Source: Lentzea pudingi (lineage in GTDB: Bacteria > Actinomycetota > Actinomycetes > Mycobacteriales > Pseudonocardiaceae). From it: a stretch of 64,000 nucleotides of DNA. The notes beneath the pieces were generated by a model. The model was given only the letters and a program-made list of their open reading frames with translations. It did no database searches and was not told the DNA's origin. Position numbers and translations under genes: made by a program. Positions 16,279 through 24,798 of this stretch are shown piece by piece. The stretch is from assembly GCF_014646255.1 (NCBI RefSeq), contig NZ_BMNC01000002.1:680140-744139 (forward strand), in the 5' to 3' direction. Positions within the stretch are counted from its first letter, which is position 1. Every line of letters begins with the position of its first letter.

Positions 16279-17258
16279 CAGCTCAGCGCCACGTCGTCAG
16301 GACCGTCGATGCCCAGCGGAGCCGCGACGACCGCGCGCTTGCCACTGCCGACCGCGACCAGCGCCTTGCCGACGGCCTTGCTCTCGGCGACCGACCCGAT
16401 CTCGGCGAGGTCGACGAGGGCCTGGTCGAGGTCGACCACCTGCTCCTCCATGCCGATCGTGGCCGCGATGAGCTCGCACACCGCGCCGGGGTCGTCCAGC
16501 TTGAGGAAGTTCTGGCCGAGGATGGCCCGCCAGTGCTCACCGATGCTGTCGTCGTTGAAGTACGACGACTGGTTGGGGAGGATGAAGTAGACGTTCCACT
16601 TGCGGGCGAGTTCGCGGTACACCGACACGGGGTCGATGTCCTGCTTCACGTCGTCGCCGATGATCCGGCGGATGTGCCGGGCCTCGAGCCGCGGCTTGTT
16701 CAGCTCGTCGCCGATGATGAACAGATACCCCTTGCGGCCGCGCTTCTGCCACGCGTCGGTGACCACGTGCCGTGCCACGAAGTACGCGGCCAGCTCGTAG
16801 GACTCGCTCTTCTGCCCACCACCGTTGCCTTCGAGGAAGATGTCCCGCAACTGCTCGTCCATGCGGTTGTCCGACTCGAACTGCCCGACCTGCAACGGCA
16901 CCCGGTCGCTGTCGGCGTCCCCGATGCCACCGAACATCAGCTGCGGGTCCGCGAGATATCCCTTGCGCTGCAACAACCCGTGCAGCTTGCCGAGCTTGCC
17001 CTGCATGATCCGCGGCACCGCGCCCATCGACCCGGTGACGTCGAAGAGCACCGCGATCGGTGTCGAGTCGGCGTGGTCGGGCGAGTCGCGGCACTCGCGG
17101 TACGCGACGTTCAGCGGGTCAAGGCTCGGCGCGGCCTTCCAGCTCGACGCGGGGTTCCCCTTGATCGACGCGGTGTAGCCGAAGTCAGCGATCCCCTTGG
17201 CCGCGCGGAAGGTCTTCGCCGCGGCGTACGCGTTGTCGTCCCACTTGCCGTGTCCCAT
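16278..17258 (-). CDS. VWA (von Willebrand factor A) domain protein
   Basis: 326 aa. ATG 17258 is preferred over ATG 17264 because AGGAG lies 7 nt upstream of 17258 but only 1 nt from 17264. The VWA domain spans about 65-260. Its metal-ion site is DVTGS (D73-S77), a DxTGS variant; FIIGDE and the GGGQKSESYELA stretch follow the fold order. There is no signal peptide or membrane span, so it is cytosolic. The longer start would overlap the kinase stop (ATGA). Cytosolic VWA proteins often act as metal-dependent adaptors, here presumably for the pseudokinase and the PurA-like enzyme of the same operon (inference). Confidence 0.88.
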   Translation of the reverse strand: MGHGKWDDNAYAAAKTFRAAKGIADFGYTASIKGNPASSWKAAPSLDPLNVAYRECRDSPDHADSTPIAVLFDVTGSMGAVPRIMQGKLGKLHGLLQRKGYLADPQLMFGGIGDADSDRVPLQVGQFESDNRMDEQLRDIFLEGNGGGQKSESYELAAYFVARHVVTDAWQKRGRKGYLFIIGDELNKPRLEARHIRRIIGDDVKQDIDPVSVYRELARKWNVYFILPNQSSYFNDDSIGEHWRAILGQNFLKLDDPGAVCELIAATIGMEEQVVDLDQALVDLAEIGSVAESKAVGKALVAVGSGKRAVVAAPLGIDGPDDVALS

Positions 17259-17260
17259 GG

Positions 17261-18268
17261 TCATTCTCCTGTCTGGGGAAGTGCGAACGGGCGGAAAACC
17301 CTTGGCCCGTATAGTTCTTCGAGCAGGTCGTCGTACTCACCGAGCAGGTCGGCGGCGTCGGGCCTGCGCTGAGGTCGTTCCTGCTGACATCCTTTGGCGA
17401 AGGCGATCTGCCGGTTTTCGTTGGGGTTCAACGTGTCTGCCATCAGCGTGTGTGCCATGTGGACGTCCGTCGCGGCCGTGACCGGTTGCTGTGCTTGCAC
17501 TTCCGGCGGATAGGCGATGGTCTTGCTGGTCGCGAGGAGCCTCTGGCCGGATTCGACGGCGAACGACCAGCCGACGAGCACGATGCCGTGTTGTTCCGGG
17601 TGCACCAGGACGTTCTCGGCGGTGACGGCCCCGTGCACCAGACCGATCTGGTGCGCGCCGGCCAGCGCCTTGAGCAGCCTGCGGTGCATCCACGCGTAGT
17701 CGCGCCCGTCCAGTCCATCCGGGTAGGCGTTCTGCACGTCCTTCAGCGTCACGAACCCGTCGAGCAGCGGGTCGAGCACCGTGAAGGCGCGCGAGTTCTT
17801 GGCCACGTCACCGGACGTGTCGAGCAGCCGTGGGTAGAACGCCCGCAGCCACGGGTTCCAATCGGTGAAGCGCTCCAGTGCCCGCAGCGCCTGCCACTCG
17901 CCGTGCAGCAACGGGTTGAGCGCCGGGTTGCGCACCACCTTGACCACGTACGGGCCGTCCGCCTCGTAGAGGTTGGCGATGCTGCCGACCGCGAACGGCT
18001 CGCCGATGCGGTAGGCGCCGGTCCTGGTTTGCAGCTCGACGGTCGTGCCGTTGGTCCACTCGTGGTGCAGGCGGGTGAGGTTCGCCGACGCCGTGTGAGC
18101 CCGCGTGTTGGCTGGTCCGACCACGTCGGGGTGCAGGACGGCGGCCAGTGCGCGGTAGCGGCGCCGCACCTCCTTGCGCTTGCCGGGGTCGGTGGTGCGA
18201 GGCCCGAACAGGGCCTCGGCCGACGCGGTGCGCTCGACCAGGTCCAGCGCCTCCGATGTGGTGAACAT
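17261..18268 (-). CDS. J-domain-like/pseudokinase fusion protein, first gene of the four-gene operon
   Basis: 335 aa from ATG 18268. Residues 30-72 resemble a DnaJ J-domain (YRALAAVLHPDVVG with the HPD tripeptide 46-48). Residues 85-320 are protein-kinase-like: a degenerate glycine loop AVGSIANLY, VVKVV with K110, E124, and the catalytic loop HGAVTAENVL (212-221), in which the HRD aspartate is alanine. The DFG motif is VGW. The ATP lysine is kept but both catalytic aspartates are lost, so it is probably a pseudokinase or atypical nucleotide-binding scaffold. ATG 18268 directly follows an inverted repeat and has no Shine-Dalgarno sequence, suggesting a leaderless, repressor-controlled transcript. 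Confidence 0.82.
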   Translation of the reverse strand: MFTTSEALDLVERTASAEALFGPRTTDPGKRKEVRRRYRALAAVLHPDVVGPANTRAHTASANLTRLHHEWTNGTTVELQTRTGAYRIGEPFAVGSIANLYEADGPYVVKVVRNPALNPLLHGEWQALRALERFTDWNPWLRAFYPRLLDTSGDVAKNSRAFTVLDPLLDGFVTLKDVQNAYPDGLDGRDYAWMHRRLLKALAGAHQIGLVHGAVTAENVLVHPEQHGIVLVGWSFAVESGQRLLATSKTIAYPPEVQAQQPVTAATDVHMAHTLMADTLNPNENRQIAFAKGCQQERPQRRPDAADLLGEYDDLLEELYGPRVFRPFALPQTGE

Positions 18269-18331
18269 GGTTTGAGTCTTGCAAACTCAAACCCGCGATG
18301 CAACACCCTTTTGGTCGCTGTGACTCAAACC
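18269..18331 (-). promoter_or_regulatory. Operator/promoter of the pseudokinase-VWA-PurA-Nudix operon
   Basis: A perfect inverted repeat with 9-bp arms GGTTTGAGT and ACTCAAACC and a 7-nt spacer occupies 18269-18293, ending one base before the ATG. A third half site ACTCAAACC is at 18323-18331. On the minus strand TTGCAT, 17 nt, then AAGACT could be -35 and -10 elements overlapping the repeat, with transcription starting at or near the ATG. The layout is that of repression by a dimeric regulator; the operon's NrtR-like protein is the obvious candidate. Confidence 0.6.
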
Positions 18332-18417
18332 GCACTCGCCGCTGGCCGTGAGGTGGCTCATGGTGTTCACCCGATCGGAGGCCGGGTACCCCACCTCGAT
18401 ACCAAAAGGAGGGAACC

Positions 18418-19500
18418 GTGCTGTTCGTCGTCATGGGCTGCTCCGTGGCCTTCGCACTGCTCGTGGTGGAAGTGGTCCACAGGCTGGTCCGCCGCTTCAC
18501 CCACAGCGGCAAGATGTACCGCCCTGGCCAGGCGTTCGGAGCGCTCCTGGCCGCCCAGATAAGCCTGAGCGTCTACCCGGTGGACGTGCCGGTTGTGTTG
18601 CACGTGCTGGGCATCGCGCTGATCCTGGCCGGCGCGTGGCTGCTGGCGGCGTTGATCAGCACTCTGGTGGACGTCTCGCTGTCGCGGGTCCGCACGGACG
18701 TCACCGACAACCGGCACGCGCGGCGGGTGCACACGCAGGTCACGTTGGTGCGGCGGCTGGTGTTGGTGGTCATCGGCGTGCTGGCAGTGGGGGCGATCCT
18801 CATGACGTTCCCCGGCGCGCGGGCTGTTGGGTCGACCGTGCTGGCGTCTGCCGCTGTCATCGGTGCGGTGGCGGCGTTCTCCGCGCAGTCGTTGCTGGGC
18901 AACCTGATCTCGGGGCTGCAGATCGCGTTCAGCGACGCGGTGCGGCTCGATGACGTTGTCGTCGTGGACGGTGAGTGGGGGCGGGTCGAGGACATCACGC
19001 TGACGTACGTGGTGCTGCACCTGTGGGACGACCGGCGGCTGGTGTTGCCCACGTCGTACTTCCTGAAGACGCCGTTCGAGAACTGGACGCGCACGCAGTC
19101 GGCGTTGCTGGGCACCGTGGAGCTCGATCTCGACTGGACTGTGCCGGTCGAGGCGATGCGGCAGGAGATGCGGTCCATGCTGGAGGGCAGCGACCTGTGG
19201 GACGGGCGGGTGTCCGTGTTGCAGGTGACGCAAGCTACGCAGGGGTTCGTGCGGGTGCGTGCGCTCGTGAGCGCCGCTGACGCCGGCAAGTTGTGGGACC
19301 TGCGCTGTCTCACCAGGGAGCACCTGGTCGACTGGGTGCACCGGCAGCACAACAGTGCGTTGCCTCAGATCAGGACGCGGGCGGTCACCGGGGTCAAGAA
19401 GGCGCAACCTGCCTCTGACCAGCACACGGACGCACGGGTGTTCGGTGAGAGTGCGGACGGCACACTGCGGGAGCAAGCGTTTGCGGGTCCTCGGCAGTAG
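18418..19500 (+). CDS. MscS-family mechanosensitive ion channel
   Basis: 360 aa from GTG 18418 with an excellent AAGGAGGG ribosome binding site 6 nt upstream. Four hydrophobic segments lie at about 1-20, 35-50, 57-85 and 110-165. The last contains the Gly/Ala-rich pore helix VIGAVAAFSAQSLLGNLISG typical of MscS TM3, followed by the beta domain (DDVVVVDGEWGRVEDITLTY) and the alpha-beta C-terminal domain. The channel releases solutes on hypo-osmotic shock. It is divergent from the pseudokinase operon across a 149-nt region that holds the inverted repeat, so the two may share regulation. Confidence 0.9.
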   Translation: MLFVVMGCSVAFALLVVEVVHRLVRRFTHSGKMYRPGQAFGALLAAQISLSVYPVDVPVVLHVLGIALILAGAWLLAALISTLVDVSLSRVRTDVTDNRHARRVHTQVTLVRRLVLVVIGVLAVGAILMTFPGARAVGSTVLASAAVIGAVAAFSAQSLLGNLISGLQIAFSDAVRLDDVVVVDGEWGRVEDITLTYVVLHLWDDRRLVLPTSYFLKTPFENWTRTQSALLGTVELDLDWTVPVEAMRQEMRSMLEGSDLWDGRVSVLQVTQATQGFVRVRALVSAADAGKLWDLRCLTREHLVDWVHRQHNSALPQIRTRAVTGVKKAQPASDQHTDARVFGESADGTLREQAFAGPRQ

Positions 19501-19554
19501 AACGCCCGGAGAATCCGGTGCAACCGCCTGCGGGAGCCGTTCCGTCCTTCGATC

Positions 19555-19926
19555 ATGAGAAGACCGCTCGCCGTCGCGTTTTGCGCGCTGGCTCTCGGCA
19601 GTTGTGGTACGAACGGGTCTCCAGCCGTGCCCTTGGCGGAGGTGCCGATCGTGTCCTCAGCAAAACCGGACAAGCTCCGGATCGAGCAGGCGAAGCGCGA
19701 CGGCCACCTCACAGTGCCACTGATGATCTCCGTGCAGCAGGGACGCGACGAGGAGGTCGAGCAGGCACTGGAGAGGCTGGGCGCGACCGTCGAGTCGCGG
19801 GATCCCAGAATCGGTTACCTGCGGGCCGAGATGCCGGTCGACAAGGTGGAAGACGCGTATCTGATCGCCGGTGTGTCCAAGGTGGATGTGGACGAGCCGC
19901 TGAGCAACAGGTTGCCGGAACCGTAG
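19555..19926 (+). CDS. Lipoprotein consisting of a subtilase-propeptide (I9-like) domain
   Basis: 123 aa. Residues 1-17 are a lipoprotein signal ending in LGSC, with C17 as the likely lipidated residue. The rest aligns well to the propeptide of the convergent subtilase: QAKRDGHLTVPLMIS against QAAREGKPTVDLLVA, ALERLGATVESRD against ELEALGATVQKTE, and VSKVDVDEPL against VSTVDVDGLV. Propeptides of this kind fold and inhibit subtilisins, so a free, membrane-anchored copy may be an inhibitor or foldase in trans for the neighbouring protease (inference). The start has no strong Shine-Dalgarno sequence. The stop codon lies inside the shared terminator hairpin. Confidence 0.8.
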   Translation: MRRPLAVAFCALALGSCGTNGSPAVPLAEVPIVSSAKPDKLRIEQAKRDGHLTVPLMISVQQGRDEEVEQALERLGATVESRDPRIGYLRAEMPVDKVEDAYLIAGVSKVDVDEPLSNRLPEP

Positions 19927-19961
19927 AAAGCCCCAGGATCTCGTGGACCCTGGGGCTTTCT
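19925..19961. terminator. Bidirectional hairpin terminator between convergent lipoprotein and subtilase genes
   Basis: Perfect 13-bp stem AGAAAGCCCCAGG (19925-19937) with CCTGGGGCTTTCT (19949-19961) and an 11-nt loop. The stem ends carry A/T runs that serve as U-tracts in both directions. Confidence 0.85.
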
Positions 19962-19977
19962 GCGTTCTTGCGAGCTG

Positions 19978-22900
19978 CTAGCTGACTGCCTGAACGATCA
20001 CGGCGCCGCCACCGACGACGGTGTTGTCGGCCGTGCGCACCTCGAGCTCACCGCGCAGGACGCGGCCGGCACCGGGCTGGCCGAGCGGCGTGATGACGCC
20101 CGTCGCGTTCCACGACGCACCGGCGGCGCGGTCGGCGTTGCTGTCCGTGACGGACAGCGTGCCGAGAGCGGCCGAGGTGTAGACGTCGAAGTAGTCGTAC
20201 TCCGTGGTGCCCGCGGGCACCGCGTAGCCGTCCACCACGACGAGCCAGTTGCCGGCCGCCGGATTGGTGATGGTCACCGACTCCTCGGAGTCCGCGTCCG
20301 CCGTCTGACCGGCGAGCACACAGCTGCCCGTCGTGCAGTTGTAGACGGACAGGTCGAGGTCAGCGCCCTGGTCGGCGGGGTTGCCGATCGTGGCGGTGAG
20401 CTTCGACGAGCCTGCACCGACCACGACCTGGTACTGCTGGGACGCCAGGTTCGCGATCGTCGGGCGGGCCGTCTTGGCACTGCCGACAGCGCCCGCCGCG
20501 AGCCGGCCGTTGAAGCTGGCCTGCGTGTTCGTGACGGTGTAGCTGCGCTCGATCGGCGTGCCGATCGTGCCGGACGCGATGACGTCCGGGTTCGGGCTGA
20601 TCGTCGTGCCGAGCACGGACGCGGTCACCGAGTACGGCGCCGAGTCGGCGTCGGAGGTGCGGCGCGCCTCGATCACGATCTCCCAGACACCGGCCATCGG
20701 GCTGGCCACCGTGCGGCTGGTCGGCGTGCCACCGGCACAACCGGCACCCGCGTCGGGGTTGTAGCAGTTCGTCGAGCTGGTCACGTCGAGCGGCACACCC
20801 TGCGGGGTGAAGCGCAGGAAGCGGACCTGGCCCTTGCCGGCCTCGGCGCCGCCGGCGTTCATGTCGACCTTCAGCGCGGTCGTGCCCTTGGGCACGTTCA
20901 CGAAGAGGCTGGTCGACTGGTTGCGCGCGATGGTGCCCGACTTGGTGACCGAGAACTTGTTGGCGGCGTTGAAGTTCTCCGCCGCGAACACGGTGTTCAG
21001 CGTCTGCACGTCGACACCGGGGGTCTCCGGGTTGTCGAGCTGCAGGACGGCGCTGTGCACGCCCGCGGTCTTCGCCTTGACCTTGACGGCGAACTGGACG
21101 GGCTTGTTCAGCGGCAGGTCGACCTTCTTCGGCGCCGTGAACGTGCCGTCGTTGCCCTTCCACGAGACCTTGTACGTCTCGTCGTCGTGGCCCGTGGTGC
21201 GCGTCAGCGTGTAGGTGCGGGTGTACTCCTGGCCCGCGGTCACGCCCTCACGGTCGTGGATGCCGACACCGACGTTCGGGGTGGCCAGCAGTCCACTGAG
21301 GACGGTGTTGACCGCGACGGACGTGGTGACCTGGTCCGGCACGGAGTGCTTGTCCAGCAGCTTCCACGCGGCGTTGGTGTTGAAGAGGCCCGCGCCCTGC
21401 TCGTAGGCACCGAGGGTGTTCACGTAGTTCGCGCTGCGCTGGATCGCGTAGCGCAGCTCGGCGCTGGTGGGCTTCTGGCCGTCGTGCGTGGCCTTGTACG
21501 CGCTCACGAGCAGCGCGGCGGCACCGGTCGCCTGCGGGGCGGCCATCGACGTGCCGTTGAACTGCGAGTAGCCGGGCGGGAGGGCGTAGGTGCCCGCCAC
21601 CGGGCCGCCGGCCTGCCAGCGCGGCGTGGTGGAGATCGCCGAGCCGGGCGCGACGATGTTCGGCTTGAAGCCGCCGTCCTCACGCGGGCCGCGCGACGAG
21701 AAGCCGTGCAGGTTCTGCTTCTGCGCGGTCTTCGAGCCGTAGTTGGAGAGCCAGGTCTCCTTGGTGATGTACGAGCCGACGCTCACCGCGTCCGTGGCGA
21801 CCGACGGGTCACCGACGGTGTTGGCGCCCGCGCCCGAGTTGCCCGCCGAGATGAAGATCTGGACGTTGTACTCGTTGATCGTGCGGTTGTAGAGCTCCGC
21901 ACGGGCGTTGTTGCCGTCGTTGAGGGCCGGGAGGCCACCGATGGAGATGTTCACGACGTCGGCGCCGTTGCGCGCGGCGTAGAGGACACCGTCGATGAGA
22001 CCGGAGCTCGTGCAGGACGGCGTGGAGAGGCAGGCCTTGATGCCGATCAGCTTCGCGCCAGGCGCGGCACCGGCCATCTTGCCGTCGAACATCTTGTGGG
22101 CGGCGGTGATGCCGGCGACGTGCGTGCCGTGCGCCGCACCAGAGATGCCCAGGTTGACGTACGGGGTGCCCGCGTTGTCGTAGATCGAGCGGTCGGTCTG
22201 CACGACGAACGAGATGCGCTCGACGACCGGGGTCGCGGGGTTGTCGGTACCGAAGTAACCGATGTCCTGCTTGACCTTGTAGTCGATCATGCGCTTGTTG
22301 TTGGTGAAGTCGCCGTCACCGTCGACGTCGACGAAGACTTCCTTCGTCGTGATGTCCTGGATGACACCGAAGGCGTCCGTGCGGTCGCCGTCGCGGTTGA
22401 TGTCACCGCCGGTCTCGCTGTTCGCGAGGTTCAGGTCACCCGCGGTCTCGCTGAAGAGGCCGAACGAGTAGGGCCCACCGGTGGCCGGCGCCGTGTACTG
22501 CTTGCCGCCCTCGGTGAACTTGCCGACGCGGCCGGTCTTGGTCATGGTGACCCAGGTGCCGTCGCCGGAGTTCGTGGCGTTCGCGTTGTACCAGTCGATG
22601 ATCTTGCGCTCACCGGTGCTGGTCGTCTGCAGGGCGGGCGTGTCCAGGTCGATGCCGGAGTCGATCACGGCGATCGTGGTGCCGCGGCCGTCCCACTTCG
22701 GGTTCGCGAGGGCGAACTGGGCCGCCTGCGTGTCCTGCGTCGGCATGTACGGGTTGACGCGCGGCGTCTTCGAGTCCGGCGCCTTCTGCGGAGCGGGCTG
22801 CTCCATGCCTTCGGGACGCGGGTTGTCGAGAGCGACGAGACCGTCGACGTCGACCGTGCTGACCGAGGCCAGCTTGGCAGCCTTCGCCGCGTTGTCACGC

Positions 22901-23211
22901 GGGATGGTCACCTTGATGTAGTCGACGTCCTTCTCGGTCTTCTGGACCGTGGCGCCGAGCGCCTCGAGCTCGTCGATCGCGGCGTCGGTCTTGCCGTTCT
23001 CGGCGGCGACCAGCAGGTCGACGGTCGGCTTGCCCTCGCGGGCGGCCTGGTCGACGAGCGCCTTGTCCTGCTTGTCCAGCTGCTTGTCAGCGGCCGGCTG
23101 CTGCTGCGGTGCGTTCTGCGCGATGGCAGGGGTGGCGGCGAAGCCGAACCCGGTAGTGCCCAACACCGCGGTCAGCAAGACCGTTCCGGTGCGGCGTCTC
23201 CAGTTCTTCAC
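19978..23211 (-). CDS. Secreted subtilisin-like serine protease (family S8) with C-terminal beta domains
   Basis: 1077 aa from GTG 23211; GAAGGG is 10 nt upstream and VKNWRRRTGTVLL starts a clear signal peptide ending in AIAQ (about residue 32). A propeptide covers about 45-140. The catalytic triad is D184 (VIDSGID), H361 (HGTHVAG) and S555 (GTSMAAP). The D-H spacing is long (about 175 residues) and contains two calcium-binding-like loops, GDINRDGDRTD and DVDGDGDFTN. After the catalytic domain come beta-rich segments, the last (about 910-1040) resembling a PPC-type domain. It probably degrades proteins outside the cell. Its own propeptide is duplicated as the lipoprotein at 19555. Confidence 0.93.
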   Translation of the reverse strand: MKNWRRRTGTVLLTAVLGTTGFGFAATPAIAQNAPQQQPAADKQLDKQDKALVDQAAREGKPTVDLLVAAENGKTDAAIDELEALGATVQKTEKDVDYIKVTIPRDNAAKAAKLASVSTVDVDGLVALDNPRPEGMEQPAPQKAPDSKTPRVNPYMPTQDTQAAQFALANPKWDGRGTTIAVIDSGIDLDTPALQTTSTGERKIIDWYNANATNSGDGTWVTMTKTGRVGKFTEGGKQYTAPATGGPYSFGLFSETAGDLNLANSETGGDINRDGDRTDAFGVIQDITTKEVFVDVDGDGDFTNNKRMIDYKVKQDIGYFGTDNPATPVVERISFVVQTDRSIYDNAGTPYVNLGISGAAHGTHVAGITAAHKMFDGKMAGAAPGAKLIGIKACLSTPSCTSSGLIDGVLYAARNGADVVNISIGGLPALNDGNNARAELYNRTINEYNVQIFISAGNSGAGANTVGDPSVATDAVSVGSYITKETWLSNYGSKTAQKQNLHGFSSRGPREDGGFKPNIVAPGSAISTTPRWQAGGPVAGTYALPPGYSQFNGTSMAAPQATGAAALLVSAYKATHDGQKPTSAELRYAIQRSANYVNTLGAYEQGAGLFNTNAAWKLLDKHSVPDQVTTSVAVNTVLSGLLATPNVGVGIHDREGVTAGQEYTRTYTLTRTTGHDDETYKVSWKGNDGTFTAPKKVDLPLNKPVQFAVKVKAKTAGVHSAVLQLDNPETPGVDVQTLNTVFAAENFNAANKFSVTKSGTIARNQSTSLFVNVPKGTTALKVDMNAGGAEAGKGQVRFLRFTPQGVPLDVTSSTNCYNPDAGAGCAGGTPTSRTVASPMAGVWEIVIEARRTSDADSAPYSVTASVLGTTISPNPDVIASGTIGTPIERSYTVTNTQASFNGRLAAGAVGSAKTARPTIANLASQQYQVVVGAGSSKLTATIGNPADQGADLDLSVYNCTTGSCVLAGQTADADSEESVTITNPAAGNWLVVVDGYAVPAGTTEYDYFDVYTSAALGTLSVTDSNADRAAGASWNATGVITPLGQPGAGRVLRGELEVRTADNTVVGGGAVIVQAVS

Positions 23212-23239
23212 GGCGCATGTGCCCTTCGTGGGGTAAAGA

Positions 23240-23253
23240 GTGCTCCGAAGCAC
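23240..23253 (-). other. Small hairpin in the subtilase leader
   Basis: On the minus strand GTGCT-TCGG-AGCAC forms a 5-bp stem with a tight tetraloop about 29 nt upstream of the GTG start. It could stabilise the mRNA or affect translation. The remaining 209 nt up to 23462 show no gene; a likely promoter region around 23290-23340 is AT-richer. Confidence 0.3.
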
Positions 23254-23462
23254 ATCTCTTCGCCTCGCGATGGGCAATCGTCTTCCCGGAGTATTCTCGG
23301 GATCCACATTGGACTGTTCAGTCGCTTGAAAAGGCGCGCTTTTAGTGCTGCGCGTTTCTTTTCCGCAACGGAACGAGCAACCGCCCTCCAGTCAAGAGCT
23401 GATAGAGGGGAATGTCAAGCCTGCGTCAACGGTGAACGGTGTTGCCGTGTAACGGGTTCCGG

Positions 23463-24005
23463 TCATCGGACGATGGACCGATCGCCATTTCCGCCCATTA
23501 GCCCGCGCAATCTCGTTCGCAGCCGACCGACGATCCCCTGCCGGGTCGCGAGCGCTTTGGGCTGCGCTCCACATGCCGGGCAGTTCGCCCGGTGCACGGC
23601 CAGTGCCCGCTGGAGTTCCGTCACGTGCTTCGCGGTCCGTTCGGGCACGGAGTCCTTTTTGATCGAGAGCAGGCTCAGCTCGGTCAGCGTCCGCTTGCCG
23701 CTCCGGAGTCTGATCATCGGCGCGATGGTGTGGAAGAAGATCAGATTCCGCTTGCGCCGCGATTCGACCCTCTCGACGTCGCACCACTCGATGGTGCTCT
23801 GCCGGTCGAGCCCGTTCGACGTGATGCCCTCCGGGGTGAGCTTGGTGCCCAGGCTCGCCGTGCGCCACGCGACGGTCGCGCCCATGAGGAACCACAGGCC
23901 GCCGAAGACGTAGGCGTACCAGGGACCGCCCGTGGCCGCGAGCGGCCCGATCGCGGCCACGGCGACGCCGAGGCCGAACAGGACCCATCTCCACCTGGTG
24001 TGCAT
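23463..24005 (-). CDS. Small membrane protein with bacterial PH-like domain
   Basis: 180 aa from ATG 24005 (the sequence MHTRWRWVLFGLG begins the first membrane helix; AGGATGGAG precedes it). Two membrane spans (about 7-25 and 32-50) are followed by a PH-like segment (LTPEGITSNGLDRQSTIEWCDVE split over about 63-85) and a basic region. The C-terminus has one CPAC pair and an Arg-rich tail. Such proteins are common and of unknown function in actinomycetes. It is divergent from the coiled-coil gene at 24112. Confidence 0.7.
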   Translation of the reverse strand: MHTRWRWVLFGLGVAVAAIGPLAATGGPWYAYVFGGLWFLMGATVAWRTASLGTKLTPEGITSNGLDRQSTIEWCDVERVESRRKRNLIFFHTIAPMIRLRSGKRTLTELSLLSIKKDSVPERTAKHVTELQRALAVHRANCPACGAQPKALATRQGIVGRLRTRLRGLMGGNGDRSIVR

Positions 24006-24111
24006 GTCTCCATCCTGTTTACCCGATCCTGTCCCTTGAACGCCGCCGGGCCGCGGACTGTTGAAGACCATTCGGCAGGTCTGGGAACCGGTCAGGCGCT
24101 ACCTTGCGCCC

Positions 24112-24798
24112 ATGGACCTGAAGCCGGTCGCCGACGAGCTCTACGGGCTGTCCCCGAAGGAGTTCACCGCGGCTCGCAACGCCGCGGCCAAGCAGACCGA
24201 CGACAAGGACCTGGCCAAGGCCATCCAGGAGCTCCGCAGGCCGACGGTGGGCGCCTGGGCGGTCAACAAGCTCGTCCGGGACTCCCCGGAGGGCCTGGAG
24301 GAGGCCCTGGGGCTCTCCACGGCCCAGCTGACCATGCGCGAGCTGGGCCGCAAGCGCAAAGAGCTGATGGAGGCCCTGGTCTACCGCACCCTGGAGCTGA
24401 CGGGCCCGCTCGCGGACGACGCCGTCACGCAGGTGCGCAACACCCTGACCGCGGCGATGGCCGACCCGGAGTCCGCCGAGCAGGTGCGCACCGGCCACCT
24501 CGTCAAGGGCCTGGAGTACTCGGGGTTCGGGTTCGCGCTGCCCACGCCGGAGCCGGCGCAGGACGGTGAGGACGCGCTCGCCCGCAAGCGCCGGGAGCGG
24601 CAGGAGAAGAAGCGCGCCGAGGCCCAGCAGGCGCTGGACGAGGCCGAGCAGGCCGTGGGCGAGGCGCAGGCCGACCAGCTGGCCGCGCAGCGGGCGTTCG
24701 ACCGGGCCGCGGAACGGCTGGAGGACGCCAAGCGCGTCACGTCGGCGGCGGAGAAGGCCCGCAAGGCCGCCGAACGCAAGCTCAACGATCTCGGCTAG
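24112..24798 (+). CDS. Coiled-coil protein of unknown function
   Basis: 228 aa from ATG 24112. TACCTT ends 6 nt before the ATG and there is no Shine-Dalgarno sequence, so the transcript may be leaderless. The N-terminal 120 residues are helical (LYGLSPKEFTAARN, RPTVGAWAVNKLVRD). Residues about 155-228 form a long charged coiled coil rich in Ala, Glu, Lys and Arg. A similar architecture is widespread in actinomycetes as conserved hypothetical protein. Its 3' end overlaps the convergent DUF6098 gene by 17 nt. Confidence 0.8.
   Translation: MDLKPVADELYGLSPKEFTAARNAAAKQTDDKDLAKAIQELRRPTVGAWAVNKLVRDSPEGLEEALGLSTAQLTMRELGRKRKELMEALVYRTLELTGPLADDAVTQVRNTLTAAMADPESAEQVRTGHLVKGLEYSGFGFALPTPEPAQDGEDALARKRRERQEKKRAEAQQALDEAEQAVGEAQADQLAAQRAFDRAAERLEDAKRVTSAAEKARKAAERKLNDLG

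Noticed and set aside
21055..23913. Plus-strand open frame of 952 codons opposite the subtilase
   Set aside because: Composition is that of a shadow frame (Arg/Val/Gly/Asp-rich, no domain pattern), while the minus strand carries a complete subtilase with catalytic triad.
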